Shown in pieces: positions 1 to 5,052 of a DNA stretch of 7,218 nt. Both the position numbers and the translations under genes were made by a program. The stretch's first letter is position 1, and every line of letters begins with the position of its first letter. Source of the stretch: Phycisphaerae bacterium (lineage in GTDB: Bacteria > Planctomycetota > Phycisphaerae > UBA1845 > Fen-1342); NCBI GenBank assembly GCA_022842805.1, contig JALHOX010000240.1, positions 1 through 7,218 of the forward strand, written 5' to 3'. Below the pieces are notes generated by a model that saw nothing but the letters and a program-made list of their open reading frames with translations, did no database searches and was not told where the DNA came from.

Positions 1-555
1 GATTTCGGGCAGCGCCAGATCAACGTCGACGGCCTGCATCACTTCGCCGAGCGCCGACAGCCGCACCACCTGCGAAATGCTGTCGGGGCCGCCCTCGACC
101 GGGGCGAAGACGGCGGCCGCGACGTCACCCGAGCCGCCGATGTCCGCGACAGCAAACGCATCGAACGCCAGCATCGAGACGCGCTCAACCGCGGTATCAC
201 CCAGGATGAAGCGCACCACCTCATCGGCCCTGGTAACGCCAATCGCACTGCCATCCTCGCGAATGAAGCCCGCCTTCAAAGAAATGTCCGCGCCGTCGAG
301 CGTTAGCCGGAAACACGCCGTGCTCGTCCCACGCTCGGGCTGCTTGCTGATCGACATCGAGACATCGGCTTCATCAGGACTGAATGGCGCTTCAAAAACG
401 GAAGCAATCAGGCGCGGCTCCGGGGCCAGCGCCGCCACAGCTCGGTCACACCTCGACTCATCGCGGCCGAAAGGGCAGCCGACGACCAAAGTCATCAGCC
501 CCGCGCATAAACCACCTGCGCGATACGCGCCGCACACACTTCGAGTCCTGCTCAT
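1..555 (-). CDS. Putative lipoprotein, C-terminus cut by the window edge
   Basis: The reverse strand is open from an ATG at 555 to base 1, giving 185 codons with no stop, so the C-terminus lies off the left edge. The protein begins with a basic stretch (MSRTRS), then a hydrophobic segment ending in V-V-G-C at residues 24-27, which fits a lipobox; Cys27 would be the lipidated residue of an exported lipoprotein. The rest (residues 28-185) is acidic and soluble-looking, with alternating hydrophobic strands and no family I recognise. Third codon positions are G/C-rich, which supports real coding. GGGAG lies only 2 nt before the ATG, closer than ideal. An in-frame GTG at 591 would put an unlikely leader before the signal peptide, so 555 is preferred. 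It lies 94 bp downstream of the PEP-CTERM gene on the same strand, with a possible hairpin between them. Function unknown. Confidence 0.6.
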   Translation of the reverse strand, partial: MSRTRSVCGAYRAGGLCAGLMTLVVGCPFGRDESRCDRAVAALAPEPRLIASVFEAPFSPDEADVSMSISKQPERGTSTACFRLTLDGADISLKAGFIREDGSAIGVTRADEVVRFILGDTAVERVSMLAFDAFAVADIGGSGDVAAAVFAPVEGGPDSISQVVRLSALGEVMQAVDVDLALPEI

Positions 556-576
556 AGCTCCCGCATCATAAACATC

Positions 577-599
577 CAGCGCGGCTCGCACACGCGCTG
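577..599 (-). terminator. Candidate stem-loop after the PEP-CTERM gene
   Basis: A perfect 7-bp inverted repeat (CAGCGCG / CGCGCTG) encloses a 9-nt loop, 50 bp beyond the PEP-CTERM stop codon. On the reverse strand it is followed by GATGTTTATG, which is only weakly T-rich. It could end the PEP-CTERM transcript, or it could be a structure just ahead of the lipoprotein start. The short loose T-run keeps confidence low. Confidence 0.3.
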
Positions 600-649
600 A
601 CGCATCCGATACGCCGACGACAGCGGAGTACTGCACGCAGCAACGCCGA

Positions 650-1573
650 CTACCGCCGACGCATCGCAAACGCCGCGCCCAGCGCCCGCAGCGTCAGGCT
701 CGCCGGCTCCGGGACGACGCTGATGTTGTCGATCAGCGTGAAGAGCAGGCTCGCGTCGTTGGGATCGGTGGAGGATGTCGCGTTCGTATCGCTATGACCA
801 AAGAAGATGTTGCTGCCGCCAAGCGTGACGGTCGACAGATCGATCGTGGCCATCAGCACACCATCGACGAGCCATCGGGCGATGTTGCCGACCTTCTCAA
901 TCTCGACCCGGTGCCACTCCATCCCCGCGCTGCCGACGAGCGTGGTGCCGGTCTGCTGCGGAAACAGCGCCACTTGCGCCGCGGGTGCGGTGACCTGTCC
1001 AAAGCTGCTGAAATAGGCGTTGCTGCTGTTGCGCGTCGTGAAGGGGAAGACAGAGCTGCCGTCGACGTAACCGGTCGGCGCGGCGCTCGAATAGGCGCGC
1101 CAGTCGGCAGTCGAGTTGCCGTCGCCCGTCGCGGCAAAAAAGACGCTGCTCTGCACCCCGCCCGGCCATTGCACATTGGTGCCGCTCGTGCCAATGCCGA
1201 AGGTAGAGAGATTGGTCGAGCCGCTACCGCCCGCCGGAAACGGGCCGTTGACATTCGCCCACCAATCGAAGGCGAGCGTGTAATCGCCGGGCAGGACGAG
1301 ACCGGTCGGCGAAACGCTCATGCCGCTGAAGAGGCCGTTGGTGAGATTCGCCTGCAGCTTCATGCCGCGCGTGCCGGCGCCATTGGGCGCCGCGGGGATG
1401 CCGACGGTCGAATAGTCGAAGAAGTAGTCGGCCGCCGAGTCGGAGGGGCCGCTGTTCAACGTCCAGGTCGCGCTACTGTCGACCTCGAAGTTCTGCGAGT
1501 ACACCCCGGCCGAAGCCGACGAGGCCGTCAGCGCGCCGACAAGCACGAGCGATGTTTGCATGAATTTCCGCAT
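650..1573 (-). CDS. PEP-CTERM sorting-domain exported protein with LamG-like region
   Basis: This is a 307-aa exported protein. Residues 1-22 form a signal peptide (MRKFMQTS, then a hydrophobic core, likely cleaved after SASA). The body is rich in Ser, Thr, Gly and Asn, with predicted beta strands; residues about 220-285 (EWHRVEIEKVG, WLVDGVLMATID, LIDNISV) resemble the concanavalin/LamG-like fold often found before a PEP-CTERM tail. The tail has V-P-E-P at 287-290, a short hydrophobic stretch and a final Arg triplet at 305-307. In known systems such tails are sorted by an exosortase, which removes the tail and leaves the protein at or outside the envelope. An Arg at 296 interrupts the hydrophobic stretch, which is unusual. 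The start at 1573 is chosen over an upstream in-frame ATG at 1603 because GGAG lies 9 nt ahead and the signal peptide then begins properly. The specific role is unknown. No exosortase gene is in the window. Confidence 0.85.
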   Translation of the reverse strand: MRKFMQTSLVLVGALTASSASAGVYSQNFEVDSSATWTLNSGPSDSAADYFFDYSTVGIPAAPNGAGTRGMKLQANLTNGLFSGMSVSPTGLVLPGDYTLAFDWWANVNGPFPAGGSGSTNLSTFGIGTSGTNVQWPGGVQSSVFFAATGDGNSTADWRAYSSAAPTGYVDGSSVFPFTTRNSSNAYFSSFGQVTAPAAQVALFPQQTGTTLVGSAGMEWHRVEIEKVGNIARWLVDGVLMATIDLSTVTLGGSNIFFGHSDTNATSSTDPNDASLLFTLIDNISVVPEPASLTLRALGAAFAMRRR

Positions 1574-1582
1574 TGCTTCTTT

Positions 1583-1586
1583 CTCC
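1583..1586 (-). promoter_or_regulatory. Ribosome binding site of the PEP-CTERM gene
   Basis: GGAG followed by AAAG reads on the reverse strand 9 nt before the ATG at 1573. It decides the start: the ATG at 1603 would place this site inside the coding sequence and add ten residues before the basic start of the signal peptide. Confidence 0.6.
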
Positions 1587-1847
1587 GATGGAAGTGCTAC
1601 CAATTCAGCTTATCAGTTTGTGGCCGCCCGAGACAACGTGAAAACCGGCCGTGGCGAGGATTTTGTTGCTCAAACGTGCAAAATCGTGGAATGCGGACCG
1701 AATGCGCTCGTGTTTGAGGTAGTGCCTGAGTTTGGCGATGGCGACTGAGCACCGCTCGCGTTTGCGGCGCTTCGCCCCATGTCGGCATTTCGATGACGCC
1801 ACGCAAACGAAATATCGATCCACAGAATCACTCACAATGTGAAGCAC

Positions 1848-1853
1848 GAGGGG
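1848..1853 (+). promoter_or_regulatory. Ribosome binding site selecting a GTG start
   Basis: GAGGGG ends 5 nt before the GTG at 1859. The upstream in-frame ATG at 1793 has no such site. Codons 1793-1858 have about 8 of 21 third positions G/C, while the codons after 1859 are nearly all G/C, so coding appears to begin at the GTG. Confidence 0.5.
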
Positions 1854-1858
1854 CGGCG

Positions 1859-2680
1859 GTGCGCACGGACTGGAACTGCGAGAGCTGCGATTACTCGCTG
1901 GCTTTCACGAGCGAGGACCGCTGCCCGGAGTGCGGGCAGTGTTTCGATCCTGATGATCTCGCCGACCTTCACTCAGAAGAGTCGCCGCCGAAGCTGATCT
2001 GGGATTCGTCGCACGATTTCGCGACCTGGTGCAAGACCGTACATCTTGTGCTCTTCCGGCGCCAACCGTTCTCACGCGAGCTCCCGTTCCGGCCGAACGC
2101 GCTGAATGCGATGCGTTTCTCGCTCAGCATCCATCTCCCCATGATGGCGGCGACGGCCTTCGTGCAGTGCCTCATGCTGCTGTATTGCCGCTGGGACGAT
2201 CGCAACTGGCCGCGCGCAATCTCGCACGGCGGCTTCGCGCTGCTGCTGCTTCCGCCTTTCCTACTGACCTTTGAGATCACCGCGGGCGCGATGCTGGCAT
2301 TCGTCCTGCCGGTTCGTCGGAAGATCCGACGAATGCCGTTCTGGGTGTCGTGCATGCACTATCACGCCGCTTATTGGGTGATCATCTATCCGATGATTCT
2401 GATCGCGCTGGCTGCGGGGCTTCTGAGTACCGTGGCGAAAATTCACGACCTGACGAAGTTCGATTGGTGGCTGGAAGCAATCGGCTCGGCGCTGCTCGCC
2501 GCGTTTCCTTTGGCGATCTGCTGGTTCATCAGGCTCACCGAGTGCCTCTTCGACCAGCATCGAATCCGGCACTGGAGCGAAGCGCTCTTGGCGTTATTGG
2601 GGGCGTACCTCTACAGCGGCGTGCTGGTGTTGGTATTCGGGGCCGTCCAGACTTACTTAATCGGGCCGATGCAGGGCTGA
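1859..2680 (+). CDS. Zinc-ribbon multi-pass membrane protein, function unknown
   Basis: From the GTG at 1859 this encodes 273 aa. Residues about 6-24 form a compact ribbon, C-x2-C-x11-C-x2-C (CESC and CPEC), which should bind one zinc ion. After a charged cytoplasmic-looking linker come five likely membrane helices, at roughly residues 80-104, 120-150, 165-190, 208-232 and 243-268. An N-terminal ribbon joined to several membrane helices is a common planctomycete architecture, and the topology recalls Yip1-type proteins, but I see no diagnostic motif and do not assign that family. An ATG at 1793 would give 295 aa, but ribosome-site and codon evidence favour 1859. mddA follows on the same strand after 222 bp, probably as a separate unit since the gap is long and structured. 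No catalytic residues are visible. Confidence 0.75.
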   Translation: MRTDWNCESCDYSLAFTSEDRCPECGQCFDPDDLADLHSEESPPKLIWDSSHDFATWCKTVHLVLFRRQPFSRELPFRPNALNAMRFSLSIHLPMMAATAFVQCLMLLYCRWDDRNWPRAISHGGFALLLLPPFLLTFEITAGAMLAFVLPVRRKIRRMPFWVSCMHYHAAYWVIIYPMILIALAAGLLSTVAKIHDLTKFDWWLEAIGSALLAAFPLAICWFIRLTECLFDQHRIRHWSEALLALLGAYLYSGVLVLVFGAVQTYLIGPMQG

Positions 2681-2780
2681 ACGAGCTCGAATCCGGCTAC
2701 CACCTCGTGCGCTGTGCGCGAACCCGTGGATAAACCCCTCGCAAATCACGTGCCGAGTATTGTCGCACTGACATTCGCCA

Positions 2781-2819
2781 CCGATGAATCTGCCGCGGCG
2801 CGTGAGTTCGCCGCATCGG
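2781..2819 (+). promoter_or_regulatory. Stem-loop in the mddA leader
   Basis: An inner perfect 6-bp stem (GCGGCG 2795-2800 / CGCCGC 2809-2814, 8-nt loop) is extended by an outer 5-bp stem (CCGAT 2781-2785 / ATCGG 2815-2819), with a 9-nt bulge on the 5' side. It lies 84 bp before the mddA start. Imperfect direct repeats of GTCGCAC-N3/4-ATTC flank it at 2762-2776 and 2821-2834. This could be a leader RNA structure or a protein site; it matches no riboswitch I know. The rest of 2681-2902 shows no supported feature except the ribosome binding site. Confidence 0.3.
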
Positions 2820-2890
2820 CGTCGCACCTCATTCCTGTAAGCCGCCTCGCACACACAAAAGCGGCCCGCGCCCTCGTCGGGAGCGATTGC

Positions 2891-2895
2891 AGGAG
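2891..2895 (+). promoter_or_regulatory. Ribosome binding site of mddA
   Basis: AGGAG lies 7 nt before the ATG at 2903 and is the best Shine-Dalgarno on the plus strand of the window. It places the start 63 codons inside the longest open frame, which begins at 2714. Confidence 0.75.
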
Positions 2896-2902
2896 TGAAA
2901 AT

Positions 2903-3736
2903 ATGCAGCAGTTCGTTGACCATTCCACGGGAACTGCCCCCAGTTCCGCCACCGCTCAAGGAGCGGACAAAGACCGCCTCGCCCCGTTCACCTCGCGGCT
3001 TGCCGTTTTTCTCTACGGCGTCGCCTCGTACGGCCTCTTCCTCGCGACGTTCCTCTACGCCTGCGGCTTCATCGGCGGCTTTTTCGTCCCGCGCACGATC
3101 GATGGAGCGCCGGTCGGCCCCCTCTGGCAATCGCTGCTGATCGACTTCGCACTAATCGCGCTCTTCGGCATCCAGCACAGCGTCATGGCCCGCCCGGCAT
3201 TCAAACGCTGGTGGACGCAGCTCATCCCCGAAGCGGCGGAGCGCAGCACCTATGTACTCGCCTCGTCCCTCGCGCTGATCGCGTTGTTCGTTTTCTGGCA
3301 GCCGCTCGGCGGTCGCGTGTGGCACTTTGAACCGGGCTTGATCGCAAATCTGCTCTGGGCGGTGTTTGCGTTCGGCTGGGGGCTGGTGTTGGTGACGACG
3401 TTCCTGATCAACCACTTCGATCTGTTCGGCCTGCGGCAAGTGTGGCTGCACCTGCAGGGGCGGCACTATCGCCCGCTGAAGTTCGTGACGCCGGGCCCCT
3501 ACCGCATCGTCCGACACCCGCTCTACGTCGGCTGGCTGCTCGCGTTCTGGGCGACGCCGACGATGAGCATGGCCCACTTCGTCTTCGCCTCGCTCATGGC
3601 GATCTACATCCTGATCGCGATCCAATACGAGGAGCGCGACCTGGTCGAATACCATGGCGAGGAATATCAGGAATACCGACGCCGCGTGGCGATGCTCGTG
3701 CCGCGGATGGCGGGTGGAAATCGGCGCGGGAGGTAG
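2903..3736 (+). CDS. mddA: Methanethiol S-methyltransferase (MddA family)
   Basis: This 277-aa integral membrane protein belongs to the NnrU/isoprenylcysteine-methyltransferase-like superfamily and matches my memory of MddA closely. MddA moves a methyl group from S-adenosylmethionine to methanethiol, giving dimethyl sulfide. The MddA-like stretches are QHSVMARPAFKRWW (91-104), ERSTYVL (113-119), TFLINHFDLFGLRQV near the middle, RHPLYVG (204-210) and EERDLVEYHGEEY starting at 243. The RHPxYxG and EER motifs are where this superfamily binds the methyl donor. Membrane helices fall near residues 33-61, 77-94, 117-135 and 150-170, with a further pair around 210-240; residues 1-30 are polar. The AGGAG site fixes the start; the upstream frame to 2714 is poorly protein-like. 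No methionine gamma-lyase or other methanethiol source lies nearby. A stem-loop follows the stop. Substrate choice within the superfamily is inferred from sequence alone. Confidence 0.85.
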   Translation: MQQFVDHSTGTAPSSATAQGADKDRLAPFTSRLAVFLYGVASYGLFLATFLYACGFIGGFFVPRTIDGAPVGPLWQSLLIDFALIALFGIQHSVMARPAFKRWWTQLIPEAAERSTYVLASSLALIALFVFWQPLGGRVWHFEPGLIANLLWAVFAFGWGLVLVTTFLINHFDLFGLRQVWLHLQGRHYRPLKFVTPGPYRIVRHPLYVGWLLAFWATPTMSMAHFVFASLMAIYILIAIQYEERDLVEYHGEEYQEYRRRVAMLVPRMAGGNRRGR

Positions 3737-3779
3737 GCGGGGGCGATTGGAGAATTGCTGGGGAGCCCCGTCGCCCCGC
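3737..3779. terminator. Bidirectional stem-loop between convergent genes
   Basis: GCGGGGGCGA (3737-3746) pairs with TCGCCCCGC (3771-3779) with one bulged G, giving 9 bp. The 24-nt loop itself contains GGGG-AG-CCCC (3760-3769). It begins directly after the mddA stop and ends 9 bp before the stop of the minus-strand gene, filling the convergent gap. There is no T-run on either side, so a role in termination rests on position and stem strength. Confidence 0.45.
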
Positions 3780-3787
3780 GTCGCGTT

Positions 3788-4297
3788 CTATCGTTGCATT
3801 TCAATGCTGCCCAGCCAATTGAGCAGCGCCCTGGCGCGCCGCGGTACGTCGTTGCTCACGTTTCCGATACGAAGCAGCTTCTGTGAGTCCGGATATAGCA
3901 GCTGCTGCTCGAAATCGACACTCCGAATGTGCGATCCCGGATTGATCAGAGACTCGAAATCGTGAGCCGCCCCGAGATAAGTCGGCGTGTCCTCCAGCAA
4001 CTGGGCCAATTTCAACATCGCGGTCGGCCCGAGCCGCATGCGCGCCTCGTTGCCGCCCCGAATCGTGATGCACTCCCCGTTCGGACTCACCTCGATCCGC
4101 AAGAGCTCTCGAAATCCCGCTTCGTCGCGGCGAGTCTCCGAAAAGGTCAGCTTGCCGCGCAACTCCGCCGGTTTTTCGGTCGCGCTCGAAACCGCATCCG
4201 GGACCGGCTGCGCCACCGGCGAAGACGCCGGCGGTGTCGCAAACAGCGACGCAAGCCCGAACAACGACGACAGAATCAGTACATTCCAGACGCGCAT
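3788..4297 (-). CDS. Small exported protein of unknown function
   Basis: This 169-aa protein starts with a clear signal peptide (MRVWN, hydrophobic to about residue 20), followed by a Pro/Ala/Ser linker to about residue 45. The mature domain looks like mixed alpha/beta: a strand pair around LRIEVSPNGECITIRGG, a helix around LGPTAMLKLAQLLED, a strand region around HIRSVDFEQQLLYP and a final helix RRARALLNWLGS. This order resembles small periplasmic domains such as DUF6438-type proteins, but the resemblance is one of layout only and I do not assign it. There is one Cys in the mature part and no visible catalytic motif. AGGGGA lies 6 nt before the ATG, supporting the start. It is downstream of the Tyr/Pro-rich gene on the same strand, 102 bp away with terminator-like hairpins between, so it may have its own promoter. 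It converges with mddA. Confidence 0.7.
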   Translation of the reverse strand: MRVWNVLILSSLFGLASLFATPPASSPVAQPVPDAVSSATEKPAELRGKLTFSETRRDEAGFRELLRIEVSPNGECITIRGGNEARMRLGPTAMLKLAQLLEDTPTYLGAAHDFESLINPGSHIRSVDFEQQLLYPDSQKLLRIGNVSNDVPRRARALLNWLGSIEMQR

Positions 4298-4322
4298 CAG
4301 ATGTCCCCTGAAATAGACGTGT

Positions 4323-4342
4323 GAAGCTCCGACCCGAGCTTC
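4323..4342 (-). promoter_or_regulatory. Perfect 7-bp hairpin upstream of the small exported gene
   Basis: GAAGCTC and GAGCTTC enclose a 6-nt loop (CGACCC). On the reverse strand it lies 25 bp before the start at 4297 and after the T-run that follows the upstream gene. It could be a leader structure or a protein-binding inverted repeat. It has no T-run of its own. Confidence 0.3.
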
Positions 4343-4345
4343 TCC

Positions 4346-4385
4346 AAAAAGCAGAACCGGCCCGCCGCGACGAGCGACAGGCCGG
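4346..4385 (-). terminator. Rho-independent-type terminator of the Tyr/Pro-rich gene
   Basis: On the reverse strand CCGGCC (4385-4380) pairs with GGCCGG (4362-4357) across a 17-nt loop, followed at once by TTCTGCTTTTT (4356-4346). It begins 14 bp after the stop codon at 4400. The stem is short and the loop large, but the T-rich tail in the right direction makes it the best terminator candidate in the window. Confidence 0.45.
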
Positions 4386-4399
4386 ACATTTCGTTCTGA

Positions 4400-4690
4400 T
4401 TACCAGCGGCCGCGACCATAGCCGCGATAGACCACCGTGCGCCGCGGATAGACCACCGGGCCGCAGAATCCGCCGCGATACACGACCGGGCCGTAAACCG
4501 GACCGGCGTAGACCGGCGGAGCGTAGTACACCGGCGGCGGGCAAAAGGCCGGCGCGTAGACCACCGGAGCCGGGGCATAGCAGCCGCCATAAGCGATCGG
4601 CGCGTTATAGCCGACCGCGATGCCGAAACCGGCGTGAGCCGAGGCGGCGGCGAACAGGGTTCCGACAAGCAGGGCCAGACGCGTTTTCAT
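4400..4690 (-). CDS. Small secreted Tyr/Pro/Gly-rich repeat protein
   Basis: This 96-aa protein has a signal peptide (residues 1-20, MKTRLALL to SAHA) and a 76-residue mature part containing 12 Tyr, many Pro, Gly and Val, three Cys (37, 50, 76) and a basic end (RGYGRGRW). From residue 42 on it is built from short VVY or PVY units (43-45, 54-56, 60-61, 65-66, 69-71, 79-81, 86-88) spaced by Ala/Pro/Gly. Such composition suggests an extended, surface or matrix-associated polypeptide; Tyr and Cys could allow cross-linking, which is inference. AAGGAG lies 6 nt before the ATG, a near-consensus site that implies strong translation. The gene reads away from pabB across a long AT-rich spacer and is followed by its own terminator-like hairpin, so it is probably monocistronic. 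I do not recognise a named family. Confidence 0.75.
   Translation of the reverse strand: MKTRLALLVGTLFAAASAHAGFGIAVGYNAPIAYGGCYAPAPVVYAPAFCPPPVYYAPPVYAGPVYGPVVYRGGFCGPVVYPRRTVVYRGYGRGRW
4427..4570 (-). repeat. Imperfect short repeats coding the VVY units
   Basis: On the plus strand, degenerate copies of TAGACCACCGG recur inside the small secreted gene, at about 4427, 4448, 4478, 4509, 4524 and 4557, at uneven spacing. Each encodes P-V-V-Y or a close variant on the reverse strand. The uneven spacing and divergence suggest an old expansion rather than a recent tandem array. Confidence 0.5.
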
Positions 4691-4847
4691 CGCAAACTCC
4701 TTCGTGCGAACGGGTGATCCGTTTCAGCCGCCGCCAACTCCGGGCGGGGCGTTCGTTGCTGATACAGCCAATTGGACGAGTCGGGCGGGCGGGCTATTCA
4801 CAAAAGCTATGCGAAATTTTCAACTCAGCTCCAGCGCACAATAGTCT

Positions 4848-4853
4848 TATAAT
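4848..4853 (+). promoter_or_regulatory. Consensus TATAAT -10 box upstream of pabB
   Basis: This is a perfect sigma70-type -10 hexamer in the AT-rich spacer, 199 bp before pabB. The hexamer 17 nt upstream (TCAGCT, 4825-4830) is a poor -35 match, so the promoter may need an activator. Transcription would start near 4860 and leave a leader of about 190 nt. Confidence 0.35.
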
Positions 4854-4860
4854 AATCGTC

Positions 4861-4874
4861 TTAATGAGCATTAA
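4861..4874 (+). promoter_or_regulatory. Candidate operator: 14-bp inverted repeat
   Basis: TTAATG and CATTAA flank a 2-bp centre (AG), a perfect dyad 7 bp after the TATAAT box, at the expected transcription start. A dyad in this place is typical of repressor sites. The bound factor is unknown; a copy of the half-site was not seen elsewhere in the window. Confidence 0.35.
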
Positions 4875-5052
4875 TTGACTCTACTCCGCCATTTCTGTCG
4901 CTTATGATTTCCTTTCGAATCGCGCCGCGCGGCAAAATTCCGAATTCGCCGACCGCGCGTCGGCGTGGGTTCATCCGTAACTCCGAACCGATTGCCACCG
5001 CAATTGGCCCGCGCGCATCACTGGCGCGGATACCCTCCCCGCAAACGACCCG

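Larger units (their letters stand above)
1574..1858. other. Divergent spacer between PEP-CTERM and zinc-ribbon genes
   Basis: This 285-bp spacer has lower GC than its neighbours. A weak reverse-strand promoter is possible: TTGTCT (1636-1631) with TAAGCT (1612-1607), 18 nt apart, which would start transcription near 1600. A 6-bp inverted repeat, ATTTCG (1787-1792) with CGAAAT (1808-1813), lies on the other side. An 80-codon reverse-strand frame (1605-1847) crosses it and is treated under findings. I see no convincing plus-strand promoter for the zinc-ribbon gene. Confidence 0.4.
4691..5052. other. Divergent AT-rich regulatory spacer
   Basis: This 362-bp spacer separates the secreted Tyr/Pro-rich gene (minus) from pabB (plus). 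Its centre, about 4793-4910, is much more AT-rich than the surroundings. It contains the TATAAT box and the inverted repeat listed separately. On the reverse strand TTGAAA (4823-4818) could be a -35 for the secreted gene, but the matching -10 (GTGAAT, 16 nt further on) is poor. CCAATTGG (4768-4775) is a perfect 8-bp palindrome. A 50-codon frame from 4904 overlaps the pabB start and is discussed under findings. Confidence 0.55.

Noticed and set aside
853..1254. Long overlapping frames inside the PEP-CTERM gene on both strands
   Set aside because: They are Arg/Ala-rich shadows of a GC-rich gene that has a signal peptide, sorting tail and ribosome site in its own frame.
2714..2902. N-terminal extension of mddA to an ATG-type start at 2714
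   Set aside because: AGGAG 7 nt before the ATG at 2903 is strong, known MddA proteins begin shortly before the first membrane helix, and the extension covers a leader with a hairpin and direct repeats.
2681..2902. SAM riboswitch in the mddA leader
   Set aside because: The location would suit a methyltransferase, but I see none of the conserved helices of a known SAM riboswitch class; the hairpin has a different form.
4427..4570. CRISPR-like repeat array
   Set aside because: The repeats are short, degenerate, unevenly spaced and coding; there are no unique spacers of constant length and no cas genes.
4875..4908. Promoter pair TTGACT and TATGAT upstream of pabB
   Set aside because: The hexamers are 22 nt apart, too far for a sigma70 promoter; the TATAAT at 4848 is the better candidate.
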